This document shows, piece after piece, positions 31,150 to 42,683 of a stretch of 64,000 nt of DNA. The notes beneath the pieces were generated by a model that saw only the letters and a program-made list of their open reading frames with translations, was not told the origin of the DNA and made no database searches. Source of the DNA: Chromera velia (taxonomy: Eukaryota > Sar > Chromeraceae); assembly GCA_018398765.1 (NCBI GenBank), contig JAHBMJ010000124.1, forward strand, positions 1 through 64,000, written 5' to 3'. Each line of letters opens with the position of its first letter. Positions within the stretch are counted from its first letter, which is position 1. The translations under genes were made by a program, and so were the position numbers.

Positions 31150-32669
31150 TTAGATGTCTTGCTCGAAAACAGTCACATCCACCAGAATGGCAGCCCCGAG
31201 AAGCACATTCCTCATTGGGTCGTCGGCATCGTCAGGGAAGGGAAGCGCGTAGACGTTCTTCCGAGTGCAGCACTCAGCCTTCAGCCCCGCCCACCTGCAT
31301 GCCAATATAGAACCGGAAAGATCGGCCAAAGTTCAGTATGACAGCTACAGTTGTTGAATGTTCAAATGGACAGATGCATCCCCCGTCATCTTCATTACCA
31401 TTGCCCGGTGTAGCCAATTCATGGAGTGCGGCGCTGTCACCATCATATAGCCGCGTAGCAGGTTACCCAAATGCCCCGGCTGCAACTCCCAGCAACGACC
31501 CATTCTCGGCAAGCACTAAGAAAAGCTGGGTAAGGACGTTCAATCAACTCACCCATCGATCAAACGAACACAAGACGTACTTCCATGTAAATCTCTGACC
31601 TTCCGGCCAAAAATCACAAAAGCCTATAATGCATGATCAAATTTCTCTATCATTCTGAGTGTGAGTGCGGGAGGGACAGTGAGGCCATCCAACGGCTCTC
31701 GTGAAAAGGGTGCATGAGTTCGGAACACATGAGAAATTCATCAATCAGCAACAGAGAGAAGGAAGAGGCAACAGCAGAAACCTCGAAGCAACAACGCCCA
31801 ACGCACAAGAGGGATGATGCCAGGATGTTTTACATGCAAATAAAGAATATGGAAGGAATTCGAACCAGTGTAAATCAGAGTAAACGGATCAAATGCATGA
31901 CGTACCGATCCTCAATCGCAACGTTCCCGTTGTTGATCTTCACGTCGGTCTGAGGGTCTCTCAGATAGAAAGGGATCCGGCAACACTTGCTGTTCTTCCC
32001 GTCGCACTTGCATGCCACACAGCAACCAAGACAGCATGTGTCTGGACGAATTCTGTACCTCTCTCGTCCGGAGGCATCGCTGACTGCGTACTTCGGCACA
32101 CAGCACATCTCATCGCACAGGTACCGGGTCCTTCCCTGCAGTTCTTCGCCCTTCCAAGTCTCCAGGTAGGGCAGGTTGCAGCAGCACGGAATTCGAATGC
32201 TCCCCCCGTCAGTGGCTAGAAGGAAAACGTTGACGCCGTTCGTTGCCCTCTTCCGGTGGGTCATTACGGGAACTCCCACGGGTTGAGTGCCTGAAAAGAC
32301 CTCGTACGTGATTGGACGGGCGCCTGGCGTGCAGTAGGAGCAAGCTCGTCCACACCAAGGGGACTTTTCTTTGACGAAAAAAAGGGTCTTGAAATCGCGA
32401 AGGTCCTCATGAGAAAAGTCCTCCCGGTAACTGTAGACGCGCCAATCGATTTCGGGCTGGCAGCAGCAGCACCTGCAGCACTCTGAATTGTCCTGTTTGA
32501 GAATGAAGCCTTCCATGTCTGCAAGCATTCTCTGCTGTAGAGGTACCCTTTCGCTTCTGCTCGCAGGCGATTGTTCGTTCCCAAATTTTTTGGGATCCAT
32601 GGGAACCCGCTCCAGCTCCAGGCGGGGAGCTGTGGGGCGTCTCTCGAACTCGCCCTCCTCCTTCAACAT
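31150..32669 (-). CDS. Phospholipid scramblase family protein, two exons
   Basis: Exon 1 runs 32669-31906 and exon 2 runs 31294-31150; the junction GAT CG|GTACGT to CAG|G TGG is in phase and gives 302 residues. The N terminus is short and polar. The body shows the scramblase pattern: a Cys cluster (CCRCCCC, about residue 64-70), WRVYSYREDF, DFKTLFFVKEK, a second Cys-containing block (WCGRACSYC), RIPCCCNLPYLE, a CCLGCCVACKC block and FYLRDP. Exon 2 gives WAGLKAECCT and the C-terminal helix NVLLGAAILVDVTVFE, equivalent to the ACFLIDFMFFE helix of PLSCR proteins. Family members mediate Ca2+-stimulated lipid movement between leaflets or act in endomembrane and nuclear roles; Cys clusters are palmitoylation sites in the human protein. 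An upstream coding exon cannot be excluded. The gene is head-to-head with the coiled-coil gene. Confidence 0.9.
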
Positions 32670-33495
32670 CGTTCGATCGTTCAATTCAACAATTGATCGA
32701 TCCTCACGACTCGAAGCAACCAGGTTGGGTAAATGTGCTCGTGCAGTCGGTGCGTCTAAATCTGATTCTCTGAGGGTCTGCGTCCGAGTCTGCAGAACCC
32801 GGCCTGCAATCAGAGTAGTTGGGTCATCTGGCTGTCATCGATCGATTCGATCATACATGCATTGATCGCGACTCGATCGATCGATCGATCGATCCGCATG
32901 CATGCATGAAAAAAAAATTAAAATTAATTATTATATAATAAAGTTTGAATACAGAGTGCATGCGCCTCGGAGGGCAATTCCTCACCATTCCTCACGCGCA
33001 AAGAGGCCCACAGAAAAAAAAACGCATAACAGCTTCTTCAGACGCCCGCGCGTCCCGTACGCGTGCACACGGATGCATGCATATGAGATCCAAAGCATGC
33101 ATGCAAATCAAGGTAAGACAGGTTCTCTTCATCCATCCTTTTGAGAAGGTCACAAGACCCCTCGCGGAGGTTGACGCTGACCTTCTGGCATACTGCTGAG
33201 TCGTAGATGAGCGAAGACCCTTTCTGAAAATGCGAATGAATCATCAATCCGTTCCGTCAGACGTTCTCTTTCGAACACAAACGTCCGTCCCTACCAAATC
33301 AGACTGACACTTCCCTTAAAGAGAGTCCTGTGAAAGATCCGGAAACATCTGTCCGACACCCCAGGAACTACACACAGAAGACCACCACACTCCAAACAGA
33401 ACCCAAAAGAATCTAAATCCGCTTAAATCCTTCTCAAAACTCCTCGCCAAAGCCCAGAACCAACCAGACCAAAGAGGGAAACAGGAGAAGGTCCC
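32670..33495. promoter_or_regulatory. Head-to-head intergenic region with (GATC)n tract
   Basis: About 830 bp lies between the scramblase start (minus) and the coiled-coil gene start (plus). It contains GATC tandem repeats near 32840-32895, GCATGCATGCAT words near 32897-32908 and 33073-33102, and an AT-rich stretch at 32910-32945. Promoters or 5' UTRs of both genes are expected here; no specific element can be named. Confidence 0.4.
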
Positions 33496-35589
33496 ATGAC
33501 GACCCCGATCACGCCCCGCCGTTCTCCCTACAGGTCCACAGAGAGGAAGACCCCCTCTCCTCCATGGCGTCCTGTCCTCCTGTCTGACTATGAGACCATG
33601 CAGAGCTACACCCCAGGCTACACTCTGATGGCAGAGTACGACGCCATCGAGGAACAGAGACTGAGGGAGAAGGCACGAAGGAAGGTGCGACACTGGCAGA
33701 GAAAGGCAGCACTCCACACCCAGAGGATGAAACAACTTCAGGACATGGAGGGGCAACGAGTGCAGTCAGAAATCGAAGACGTCAGTCAGTCAGTCAGTCA
33801 GTCAGTCAGTCAGTCAGTTTACGGAATATATAGGCTCTTCTCCCTGTTCAGGGTTTACGCTTTTGGGTGTGAGAATCTCCCCCTCCATCTACCCATGTGC
33901 CTGCCGGCCTGTTCGACTGCCTGCCTGCCTGCTTGTCTGTCCATCCATCCATCTATCTATCTACCTGCCTGCACGCCCGCTTTTCGTTCTCCATTGTGTC
34001 TTGTTTGCTTCTTCTTTTTTTTCTTCTTCTTCTTCTGCTTCTGCAGAATCGTCTGAGAAGGGAGGAGGCCGTCAAGCAGATGGCCCACGAGAAGCGCCAG
34101 GAGCTCATCAGGCGACGAAACCTTAGACACAGCAGGAAGAGAGAGAGGGAAAGACTCAAGAACCTCATAGAGGAGAAAATGAAGGTCTGTATGTTTGTAG
34201 GTCTCTGAGCGGGCATCATTCGTTTCGCACCTCATTCCGCGAGATGAGAACACACAGGTGTCGTCTTCTTTCTTTCATGGACCTGTCATTGCATGCCGCA
34301 AGAGCAAAAGTGCATTCAAGACTGCAACCTGCTCTCGCTGTTCGATCCACCACTCATGTTGTACCCTTTGTTTCCATGAGGTAAGCATCAGTGATGCTTC
34401 CTCCCTCCCATCCACATCTTGGGGATCGATGCGGGGCTCTCCATCATGGAGAGTTCGATTGAATTGCATTGGGTATGTGAGAGTGTTTGTATGATTTGAT
34501 GGAATATGCAGGACATCCGAGCGAAACTCTCAGGGGGGCGCCTCCATCAAATCCTGAAGAGGAAATACAACCAGAAAGTGCGGAGGGAGCAAATAGAGAA
34601 GGCCAAAGAGTACCGGGAGGTGAGTGAAGGGAAGGAGGGGGGGGGGAGAGGGAAGGTTGAGTGTGCGTGGATGTGAGAGACAAAGAAGGAAAAAGAAGAA
34701 GAGCTAGGACCAAACTCTTTTGTTCGGCAGATTCTTTCTGCCTTCTGATGCCGTTCCTTCTGCTCTGTTTTGTTTCGCGTCTAAGGCGATCTGTCGGATG
34801 GCTCGCTGCGCATCAATAGACAGACAGACAAAAGGACAGACAATTAAGTCTTACGTTCTTTTGATTCCTGTGCACATCCATCCATCCGTGTGTCTATCCA
34901 TCCATTCAGGAGAAACTGAAGAAGTACCCCCCCGTCTCCAAAGGAAAACTCGACGAGCACCAGCTCTTCTACGACGCTGGGCATGTGAAGTTGATGGAGC
35001 GCCTCAAGGGGATCAGGGAGGAGGAGCAGCAGGAAATGGATAAGTCAGTGAGGGGGAGTGAAGAAGGACATGCGGAATGATGAAATGAGAAATTCGTCGC
35101 TTGTCCAAACTTTTCAAGCGCAGGATTGACCATGTCATTCGATTTGTGGAGCCGGGCCTGGTCCTCCTCTTCATTACTTCTTTTCTTCAAGAATTGAACT
35201 AGCTGTGAGAAAAGTTTCTTCTCCATCCCTGACTGGCTGACGATTGCATTCATTGTTCCATCGGATCCCTTCTAAGTTTGTCCCAATGCCTCAGGAAGTC
35301 TTCCAAATAGAATTTCGTTGCTTACATAGAGGCATGTGTGTATGCTAATAAATTTTATACGTGTGCACATGCAGGCACGAGAAGGACCTCCGAGCCCTTG
35401 TGGGAGAGCCCTCAAAAGCGGCAGTCCGAATTAAGGAAAGGGAGGAGGACGAGAGGAAAATGGAAGAACAGAGGGAGGCAGAAAAGGTTGAGAGAGTCAG
35501 GGAACGACTACGGTCAGTCAGTGAGTCAGTCAGTCAGTCAGCCCATGCCTTCTTCCCTTTAATTCTCTCTGTATGTGTGTGTCCAGGCG

Positions 35590-35684
<95 letters not shown>

Positions 35685-36330
35685 GTGCTTTTGTTGTTTC
35701 GTGATCTGTCTGTTTGCCTTCATCTCTGCTGCTTTTGGTTTGTAAAAACCCAAACTGTTCAGACAACGGAAGGTGTTTGAGCGCATTTAGTTCAATACAG
35801 AATTCTGTATGAAAGTAAATGCATGGTTTGTAAAAACCCATATTTTTCAGTCAACGTAAGGTGTGTGAGCGAAAAAGCGAATCGTCACCCCCCTCCAGTC
35901 ATCTCCAGTCCAAAGCAGCAAAGATTGATGAGCAACGCCCTTCCCTTTCCGCCAACACTGCAGCTATGGCGATCTGGTCAAAGAGCTCTACCACGGCCAG
36001 TGTCGCTGGGCCTCTCCCACTCCGTCTGCCTACCAGGCATCTACAATTCCCGTCCCAGACAGGCCCTCAGGGGGACAGTACCACCCCCCCACCGTCCCCC
36101 TGGAGACTAATCGCGAGGGCGCACGCCATGAGGGCATCAGACACCTCCGGGCGTTGTGCAGGGCCAACAGGGAGAGCAGAAGGAAGGTGGAAGAGGAGTG
36201 CAAGGACAGAGGAGAGACGCCACCTCCATTGGCAGCCTCGCACATCGTTCCTCCAGCTCCAGTCAACGTCAAGTCAGTTAGGCACGAAGCGAGTCAGGCA
36301 AACACACGCACGCGCATTTGCGCGCGCGCG

Positions 36331-36402
<72 letters not shown>

Positions 36403-39086
36403 CGAAGATTTGGAAACGACCAAAAAGTGCGTACTCGTGGGGGATTTCCCTGATTCATTGAGGAATTTATTGCCTGCCTCCAATTCCTTCCTTCCTTCCT
36501 TCCTTCCTTCCTTCCTGTCAGACCGTCAGATAGAGCCACCGAGCTCTGGCCCAAGATTCTCCACACTGACGTGCATTCGGAATGTCCTTTCTGTCTTTCG
36601 TCCTTCTGTCTCTCATCATCTCAGGATGCTTCGGGCAAGGAAGGACGCCAGCGAGTTTCTGCATTTACTTTCATACTCATGATTCATTCAATTCTTTATG
36701 AGAGTAAATGCATGCTCTTTTCTCAGGATGCTTCGGGCAAGGAAGGACGCCAGCGAGTTTCTGCATTTACTTTCATACTCATGATTCATTCAATTCTTTA
36801 TGAGAGTAAATGCATGCTCTTTTCTCAGGATGCTTCGGGCAAGGAAGGACGCCAGCGAGTTTCTGCATTTACTTTCATACTCATGATTCATTCAATTCTT
36901 TATGAGAGTAAATGCATGCTCTTTTCTCAGGATGCTTCGGGCAAGGAAGGACGCCAGCGAGTTTCTGCATTTACTTTCATACTCATGATTCATTCAATTC
37001 TTTATGAGAGTAAATGCATGCTCTTTTCTCAGGATGCTTCGGGCAAGGAAGGACGCCAGCGAGTTTCTGCATTTACTTTCATACTCATGATTCATTCAAT
37101 TCTTTATGAGAGTAAATGCATGCTCTTTTCTCAGGATGCTTCGGGCAAGGAAGGACGCCAGCGAGTTTCTGCATTTACTTTCATACTCATGATTCATTCA
37201 ATTCTTTATGAGAGTAAATGCATGCTCTTTTCTCAGGATGCTTCGGGCAAGGAAGGACGCGAGCGAATTTCTGAGGGACGACATAGAGGGCAGGAAGGAA
37301 ATCAACGCGGTCGGTCGGTCAGACAATTAATTGCATTGGAAGAAAAGTTTCTTTCTTGTCTGTCGTTTCGGGGGGAAGGGAACAGTTTCGGGGACCCAAG
37401 TCAGGAGATGAGGAAATCCTGAGGGAACCAACACAGAGACGGAAGATCAAAAAAGAAGAAAAACACCTTTCTCTATTCATCCGCTCTTTTGATTTTACCC
37501 CCTTGAAAAAGACGCCCACAAACCACACCCGTCTCTCTCCAGGACCCCTACTCTTCTCTCTCTCCGTCTCTCTTTATGCTTCTGTGTGCGTGTACGTGTA
37601 TTTCCCGGTACGTCTCTACGTGTGCACATGATGTCTGTGCACATTCATCCAGGTCTACCGTGCGAGACTGGACGAAGAGTTCTCCCGTCTCCACGACGTC
37701 CTCGAATGGCTGGAGGGGGCCCCTGACAGAAAGCTGAAGACCAACAAGGTAGAGGAGGTGGCAGAGTCCTTGTGGAAACTCGAGAAGGAAGCAGCAGCAG
37801 CGGAGGAGAGGCTAAGGTTCAGACGACAACGCCACCGCAAGACTGCCAACAGCGTGAGAAAGAATGTGCAAGTTGCAGACATGTACATTGATGCTGTGAA
37901 GGGCAAGATTCAATTATTGAATCATGTCACAAATCATCCGGAGGCAGGGAGAACGTTGGAGGCAGTAGAGACCCGGATGGAGAGGCAGCGTCAAGAGAGG
38001 TCAAAGCAGGCTATGCAGTCTTTCCGAATGTCCGCAGCAGAAAGTGTTCGTTTGAAGAGACGAGAGGCAGAAGAGAGAAGAAAGCTCGACGAAGTGAGGG
38101 AGAAAATGGGGTTGCCCGCACGAGAGACGCCTTCGGCCTCTGGCAAAGGTTCTCCAGGTGCCGATGAGTCTGACGGAGAGGAAGATCGTCAGTCCAGAGA
38201 GTCGTGGGAGTTGGAAGCGGAGGAGTTGAGGAGGGCTCGGATGGAAGAAGAGGCTGCTGAACGTGAAAGGGAGAGGAGGGAGCAGATAGACAGATGGTCT
38301 GACCACGATGCGGGGGGGGTGAGAGGAGACGACAACGATCCCTACAACGAGGATCTTGATGATGGTCCCCCCGGAGGAGGTGGGGGAGATGATGGTGAGG
38401 AGGAAGAGGGGGAAGGAGAGAAAGAGAATGAGGAGAATAAGGAAGGGTTTTTGGACATGTTTGACAGAGAGCAAGAGGACAAAAAGGGAGATGAAGACGG
38501 AGAGAATGAGAAAGAGAAAGAGAAAGAGAAGGAAGACTTGGAGAACGAAACTGACGGTGGGTTTCTTACTGATTTTGGAGGGGAGGAAGATAAAGAGAAG
38601 GACGAGAAGGAAGAAGATAACACGGGGGGATTTTTGGGATTTGCAACAGGAGGAGAGGATGAGCAGGAAGGGGAGGATCGACCTGCTGAGGGTGATACTG
38701 CTGATGAGAAAGAGAAGACAGACGAAAAGGAAGCATCGGGTCCTCTCGGGTTCCTCACCACTTTCAACATTGAGGACAACAAGGAAGGAGAAGAGACAGG
38801 AAACGGGGAGGAGAAAGAAAAGGGTGAGGAAGAAGAGGGGGAGAAAAAAGATGAATCGGAAGAAAAGCCCCAGAGCCCCCCCGCGGAGGCCCCAGGAGAA
38901 CCCAAAGAAGAGGAAACAAAAGAACAGGAAGGGGGGTTCTTTGGAGCATTCATGACAGAGGTGCAAGACCAACCAGCAGAAGGGGAGGGGGGGAATGAAG
39001 AAAAGGGAGACGGGGAAGAAGGAGGGAATGAGGGGGAAGGAGGAGGAGGAGAAGGAGATGAGCAGTTTCCTCCCCGATGGTTCTGA
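33496..39086 (+). CDS. Coiled-coil protein with acidic C-terminal half, eight or nine exons
   Basis: Exons: 33496-33780, 34047-34184, 34512-34619, 34910-35043, 35375-35512, probably 35851-35907, 35964-36272, 37237-37309, 37653-39086. Phases agree with or without the 57-bp exon, giving 891 or 872 residues. The start is a basic Pro/Ser/Thr-rich segment. It is followed by long Arg/Lys/Glu helices (RLREKARRKVRHWQRKAAL, KREREREKNLIEEK-type), then YGDLVKELYHGQ, RHLRALCRANRESRRKVEEE and MLRARKDASEFLRDD. A second helical block lies at the start of the last exon (to about NVQVADMYIDAVKGKIQLL). The final 300 residues are Glu/Gly/Asp/Lys-rich with spaced GFL-x-x-F motifs (GGFLTDF, GGFLGFA, GPLGFLTTF, GGFFGAFM). 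No family recognised; the architecture suggests a cytoskeletal or ciliary structural protein, which is inference. Two of its introns carry the palindrome/acceptor duplications listed separately. Confidence 0.8.
35513..35690. repeat. Microsatellites at the donor side of an intron
   Basis: A (GTCA)n run starts exactly at the donor at 35513. It is followed by (TC)n near 35594-35621, (TG)n to about 35650 and (GA)n to about 35680. Confidence 0.85.
35737..35871 (+). repeat. Palindromic mini-element flanked by 47-bp duplication of a 3' splice site
   Basis: Copy A (35737-35783) and copy B (35825-35871) match at 41 of 47 positions. Each holds a pyrimidine-containing TTCAG acceptor followed by an exon start that reads QRKV(F/C)ER in the frame left open by the previous exon. 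Between them lies a 41-bp insert (35784-35824) whose first 38 bases form a near-perfect palindrome (CATTTA.TT..ATACAGAA and its complement). Reading on from copy A hits a TAG inside the palindrome, whereas copy B reads on into the probable exon 35851-35907. Confidence 0.85.
36333..36400. repeat. (CA)n-(GA)n compound microsatellite
   Basis: Lies shortly after the donor at 36273, in the intron that also contains the 102-bp array; (CTTC)n follows near 36484-36515. Confidence 0.9.
36613..37285 (+). repeat. 102-bp tandem array of 3' splice sites with palindromic spacer
   Basis: GATGCTTCGGGCAAGGAAGG recurs at 36625, 36727, 36829, 36931, 37033, 37135 and 37237, spaced exactly 102 bp. Each unit is 49 bp (CTCTTTTCTCAG acceptor plus exon start) and a 53-bp spacer beginning CATTTACTTTCATA and ending ATGAGAGTAAATGCATG, an imperfect palindrome related to the one at 35784-35824. 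The first six copies read MLRARKDASEFL and then a stop in the spacer. Only the seventh (37237) continues as a coding exon (FLRDDIEGRKEINA) to a donor at 37309. Confidence 0.95.
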
Positions 39087-42038
39087 CCCTAGTTCAGGGG
39101 AGACTTGTATGCGTGCTTGGAATCATTCTTTCAAGCGTTGTTCTGTACAATCAATCGCTGAATGTAAAGAATGAGGAAGGACGGAAGGAAGTCGATGGAT
39201 TCATGTCATGGCGCAGTGGAGGCACCGTTCTCTCTTCTCTTCTTTTGATCAGTGTTGCTCTTTTCTGCTTGTGTGAATGTATTCGACGTCAGACTACTCG
39301 TTGCAGCCAGGCCTCTTTTTCTCTCTTCAAACGACATTGACGTATTTTCTGTACCCGAACCGACCCTCGTAAACAAATGAATGGATCAAACCATCAATGA
39401 ACAAACCCAAAAAAAAACAAAAGAAAAAAGTCCCTTGAAGGTGCATCCTGAACGAATGTCAGAGGTGTCTGTTTGATCTGACTTCTTTCTGTCTGTCCTT
39501 CCTTCAAACAAGTCTTTCTCTCTTTCTGAAGACGAAAAAAACAGACCGTTTCACTTCTCGCAAAGCTGCATAGCTGGCTGATTTTATCATGAACTCTTCT
39601 CGAATCCAACTCAAAAGATTTTCTGAAACAGACACCCATCAGCAGTTTTCCGAAGAAAGTCTGTGTAGATGACCGCTGTAGAAAGAAGTGCAGCTGTAGA
39701 ACGATTCGATGCATCATTTTCTTTTTCTCGGATTTTCTCTTCTTCGCAAAAGAGCCTCTGCATGCACAACGTCTGTCATGCGTATGTAGCAGACAACAGT
39801 GATTCACGTATGCATGGTGGGAAAGAGCGTGAGCATATGAATGTTCGGGTATTGGATGGATGAAAGAAAGAATGAATGAATCAAAGAGTCCAATGATGGA
39901 TCCGGCAAAAGCCCATGCACCTCTCGATTGCGAATTGGGTACGTTGGGGATTCGGGCCAAAAAGAGTGCATGATGCAAGTAGAGGAGGGATCGATCCATT
40001 TATCAGTCAAAATGAAATACTCCACACTGTCAGACAGTTAGTAAGTCAATTATAACTAAAATTCTTTCTACTATTAATTCTACAGATGACCAACAAATAT
40101 ATACAAGAAAACAAATGATTATGGATTCTCATCTTTGGGGCATGTTACACTATAGATTTTACATAAAAAAAATATTTATTTTTTTGCATGCATGTACATG
40201 CATGTGATTAATTTCCCCCTCCGGGCCCCTGGGGACTAGGCGTCGGCTAAAGAAACAAAAAAAAAAGATCCCCCCAAACCCTTTATTTTTTTCTTTCTTT
40301 TTTTTTGAGTCAAACAACTGTTCTAGCAACTGTTGTTCAAGTGTTGCACAGGTGTTGTTGATACTATGTTGCACAACTGTTGTTAAGTGTTGTTGAAGGT
40401 AAAAAAGTAAAAAAGAAAGAAAAAAAAAATCTCCCCAGATCGCTTATTTTTTTTTTTCTTTTTTTTTTTTTAGCCGACGCCTAGCCTGGGAAGCCCTTCT
40501 TTTGGTTATGAGATACATAAGTTATAACGTAACTTAGGCTGCATTTCATGCCATTTACTAAGCCATTTACTAAGTCATTTAGACTAGCTGAATAAACAGC
40601 TAGATAAACAGCTGTCAGCTGTTAATTTATTCAAGTGTTTAATAATATGTTGTTAATTTATTCTTAATATAATTTTACTGTTATATGATTGGTAATAAAC
40701 AAATATTTAGACGAATCTAGAGATGAATGTTGTCGTACCGTAACCCCTATGGTTTAAGAGCATGCGCATGCTTATAGGCACATGCATAGTACCATTGAGA
40801 AGCCTTAACATTAGACATTTGATTTTGGTATAAGCTGATACCTGGTAGTGGACCGCGGAGATTCTTGGAACATAAAATCCTATCATATCGTCCTATCCCT
40901 AGGGTAGCAAGGAAACCAATTCTTTGAACATAAATTCAATCTATCAAATTATAATCTTAATCTAAATTAGTTAGGTAGTTCATCAGTTAAAGAATATGCT
41001 TAACCCCAGCTACAAGTGGGGCGCTAGCTGGGGCGCTAAGCTCCGGAACGAGCATTACAGATACATGTTTGCCAGTGGAACAATTTTGAACAGCCATTTA
41101 AAAAATTCCCAAATTTATTATTTTATCCGATCCTAGATCCTATCCTATTGCGGGGGCGACCTCTAAAAGACTCTTCCCCCACTGGCCGGCAGTACGCTCC
41201 TCACCTACCTTTTTGAATTTGTCAAATGGTAGCAAGCCTGTCTTAAATTCCGTCTTTCAAGTTCACGTAAGTCTATATACCTCGTTCCTTCCAAGATTGA
41301 ACCCTCCAACGTACACCCCCCCGCCTGGTGAATGTTCCACGAAGCGATTCTCCCCTGGCAGTGCCCCCCATCTTCCCCCCTCATTTAGTATGTTCCCTCC
41401 ATTCTGATACTTGTCAATCTCACCAGTCGGTCTCTTGTCACTCTCTGCCAAGAAAAAGATCCGGCCCCCAAAAAACAGAGGCTGCATAGACCCCCCAGGT
41501 CTTGAGTCTCGACCGTCCCCCAACCTTTCGCCTCCCTACTACTCATCATCACTCCAGAGCAATCACAAAAGACAACAAAAGAGTCCATAAACAGTCTACA
41601 AACAAACATTCAGTCGGATTCATGCATAAAAAAAAAAAAACGCCCAGCTGGCCAGTACATGGAGATTCTTCGAATGCACGCACGCGGCTGCGCATTGATT
41701 GATCGACCGGTGTTCGAGCGAAAGTCAGGAATCCATAGCGGAGGGCTGTCAAAGACCTTTCCCACTTCTTCTGCATCCATCTCTTTCTCTCTCCCCCTTC
41801 TTCTCCCTTTCTCTGCATCCTGCGTCTCTTCTTGTTACTGCTACTTCGGTGAGGGCTCTGGGCGCCACCTGGGAGGCGGTGAAAGGCTGGCAGGCTACCG
41901 AGTGTTGCTGCTGCTGCTGCAGAAGGCTTCGGCCTGGGGCTCCTCCTGTTATGCATTGTTGAGCTTCGTCGCATCTGCCCAACAACTGCATGATTTATTT
42001 GCTTATTCACGCCGTTTGAACTACCCCCCCACCAACTG
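39087..42038. other. Intergenic region, no supported gene apart from a MITE
   Basis: 39087-40000 is the 3' flank of the coiled-coil gene with no frame supported by splicing or composition. 40000-41200 is AT-rich and contains the MITE. 41210-42038 is mixed, pyrimidine-rich DNA downstream of the minus-strand Cys-rich gene; a minus frame over 41549-42064 is low-complexity and more likely 3' UTR. Confidence 0.4.
40236..40484. mobile_element. Second hAT-like MITE, 249 bp
   Basis: Terminal inverted repeats CTAGGCGTCGGCTAAA at 40236-40251 and the complementary TTTAGCCGACGCCTAG at the right end (to 40484). The flanks CCTGGGGA (40228-40235) and CCTGGGAA (40485-40492) form an 8-bp target duplication with one mismatch. 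The core is T/A-rich arms around repeated (ACAACTGTTGTT.AAGTGTTG) words. Size, 8-bp duplication and CTAGG ends parallel the element at 5094-6086 but the sequence differs. A degenerate core relative lies at 13730-13800. Confidence 0.75.
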
Positions 42039-42648
42039 TCACTCCTTCCTTTCTCTTTCAACACAAAAGATCCCGCAGCATATCGTCAAGTTCCCCCCAA
42101 TACAGCAAAAGTGCATCTGCTTGCAATAAAAGAAACACCTGTTGTACTGCAGAGCAATTAAAAGACGGCAAAATTGAGTTAAAAAGATGAATCAGCTCAC
42201 ACAAAGCAGTCCACGGTGTCACAGACCGTGTATTCATCACACGTATAGCGAGCATTCTTGAGAAACCAAACACACACGTGCACAAACACAGAGTCAAAGA
42301 CTGTCACAACACTGTACTACAGATACCAGTTGAGACGGTTTCATAACTCCTACACTAGAACCTAAGAGGCACGAGCTTCACGCATTTAAGGGACAACGAC
42401 ATATAGAAACAGCATCAAACAGGCTGGGAGGAAAACCTGCAGCCAGGAATTGGCAGGCAGACCGAGAGACAGACAGACAGATAGATAGATAGACAGACAG
42501 CAAGGCAGACAGGCAGGAAGATAGACAAATAAACATGCACGCACACACATATACACATACACACACATATAAGCGTACACACACAGATGCACATATATAT
42601 ACACACACACACACACACACATACACACACACACATATAGAGAGAGAC

Positions 42649-42683
<35 letters not shown>

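Noticed and set aside
36571-37422. A 283-codon frame encoding a 34-residue repeat, looking like a tandem-repeat protein.
   Set aside because: The repeat unit is a duplicated splice acceptor plus spacer; the true coding frame is different and uses only the last copy.
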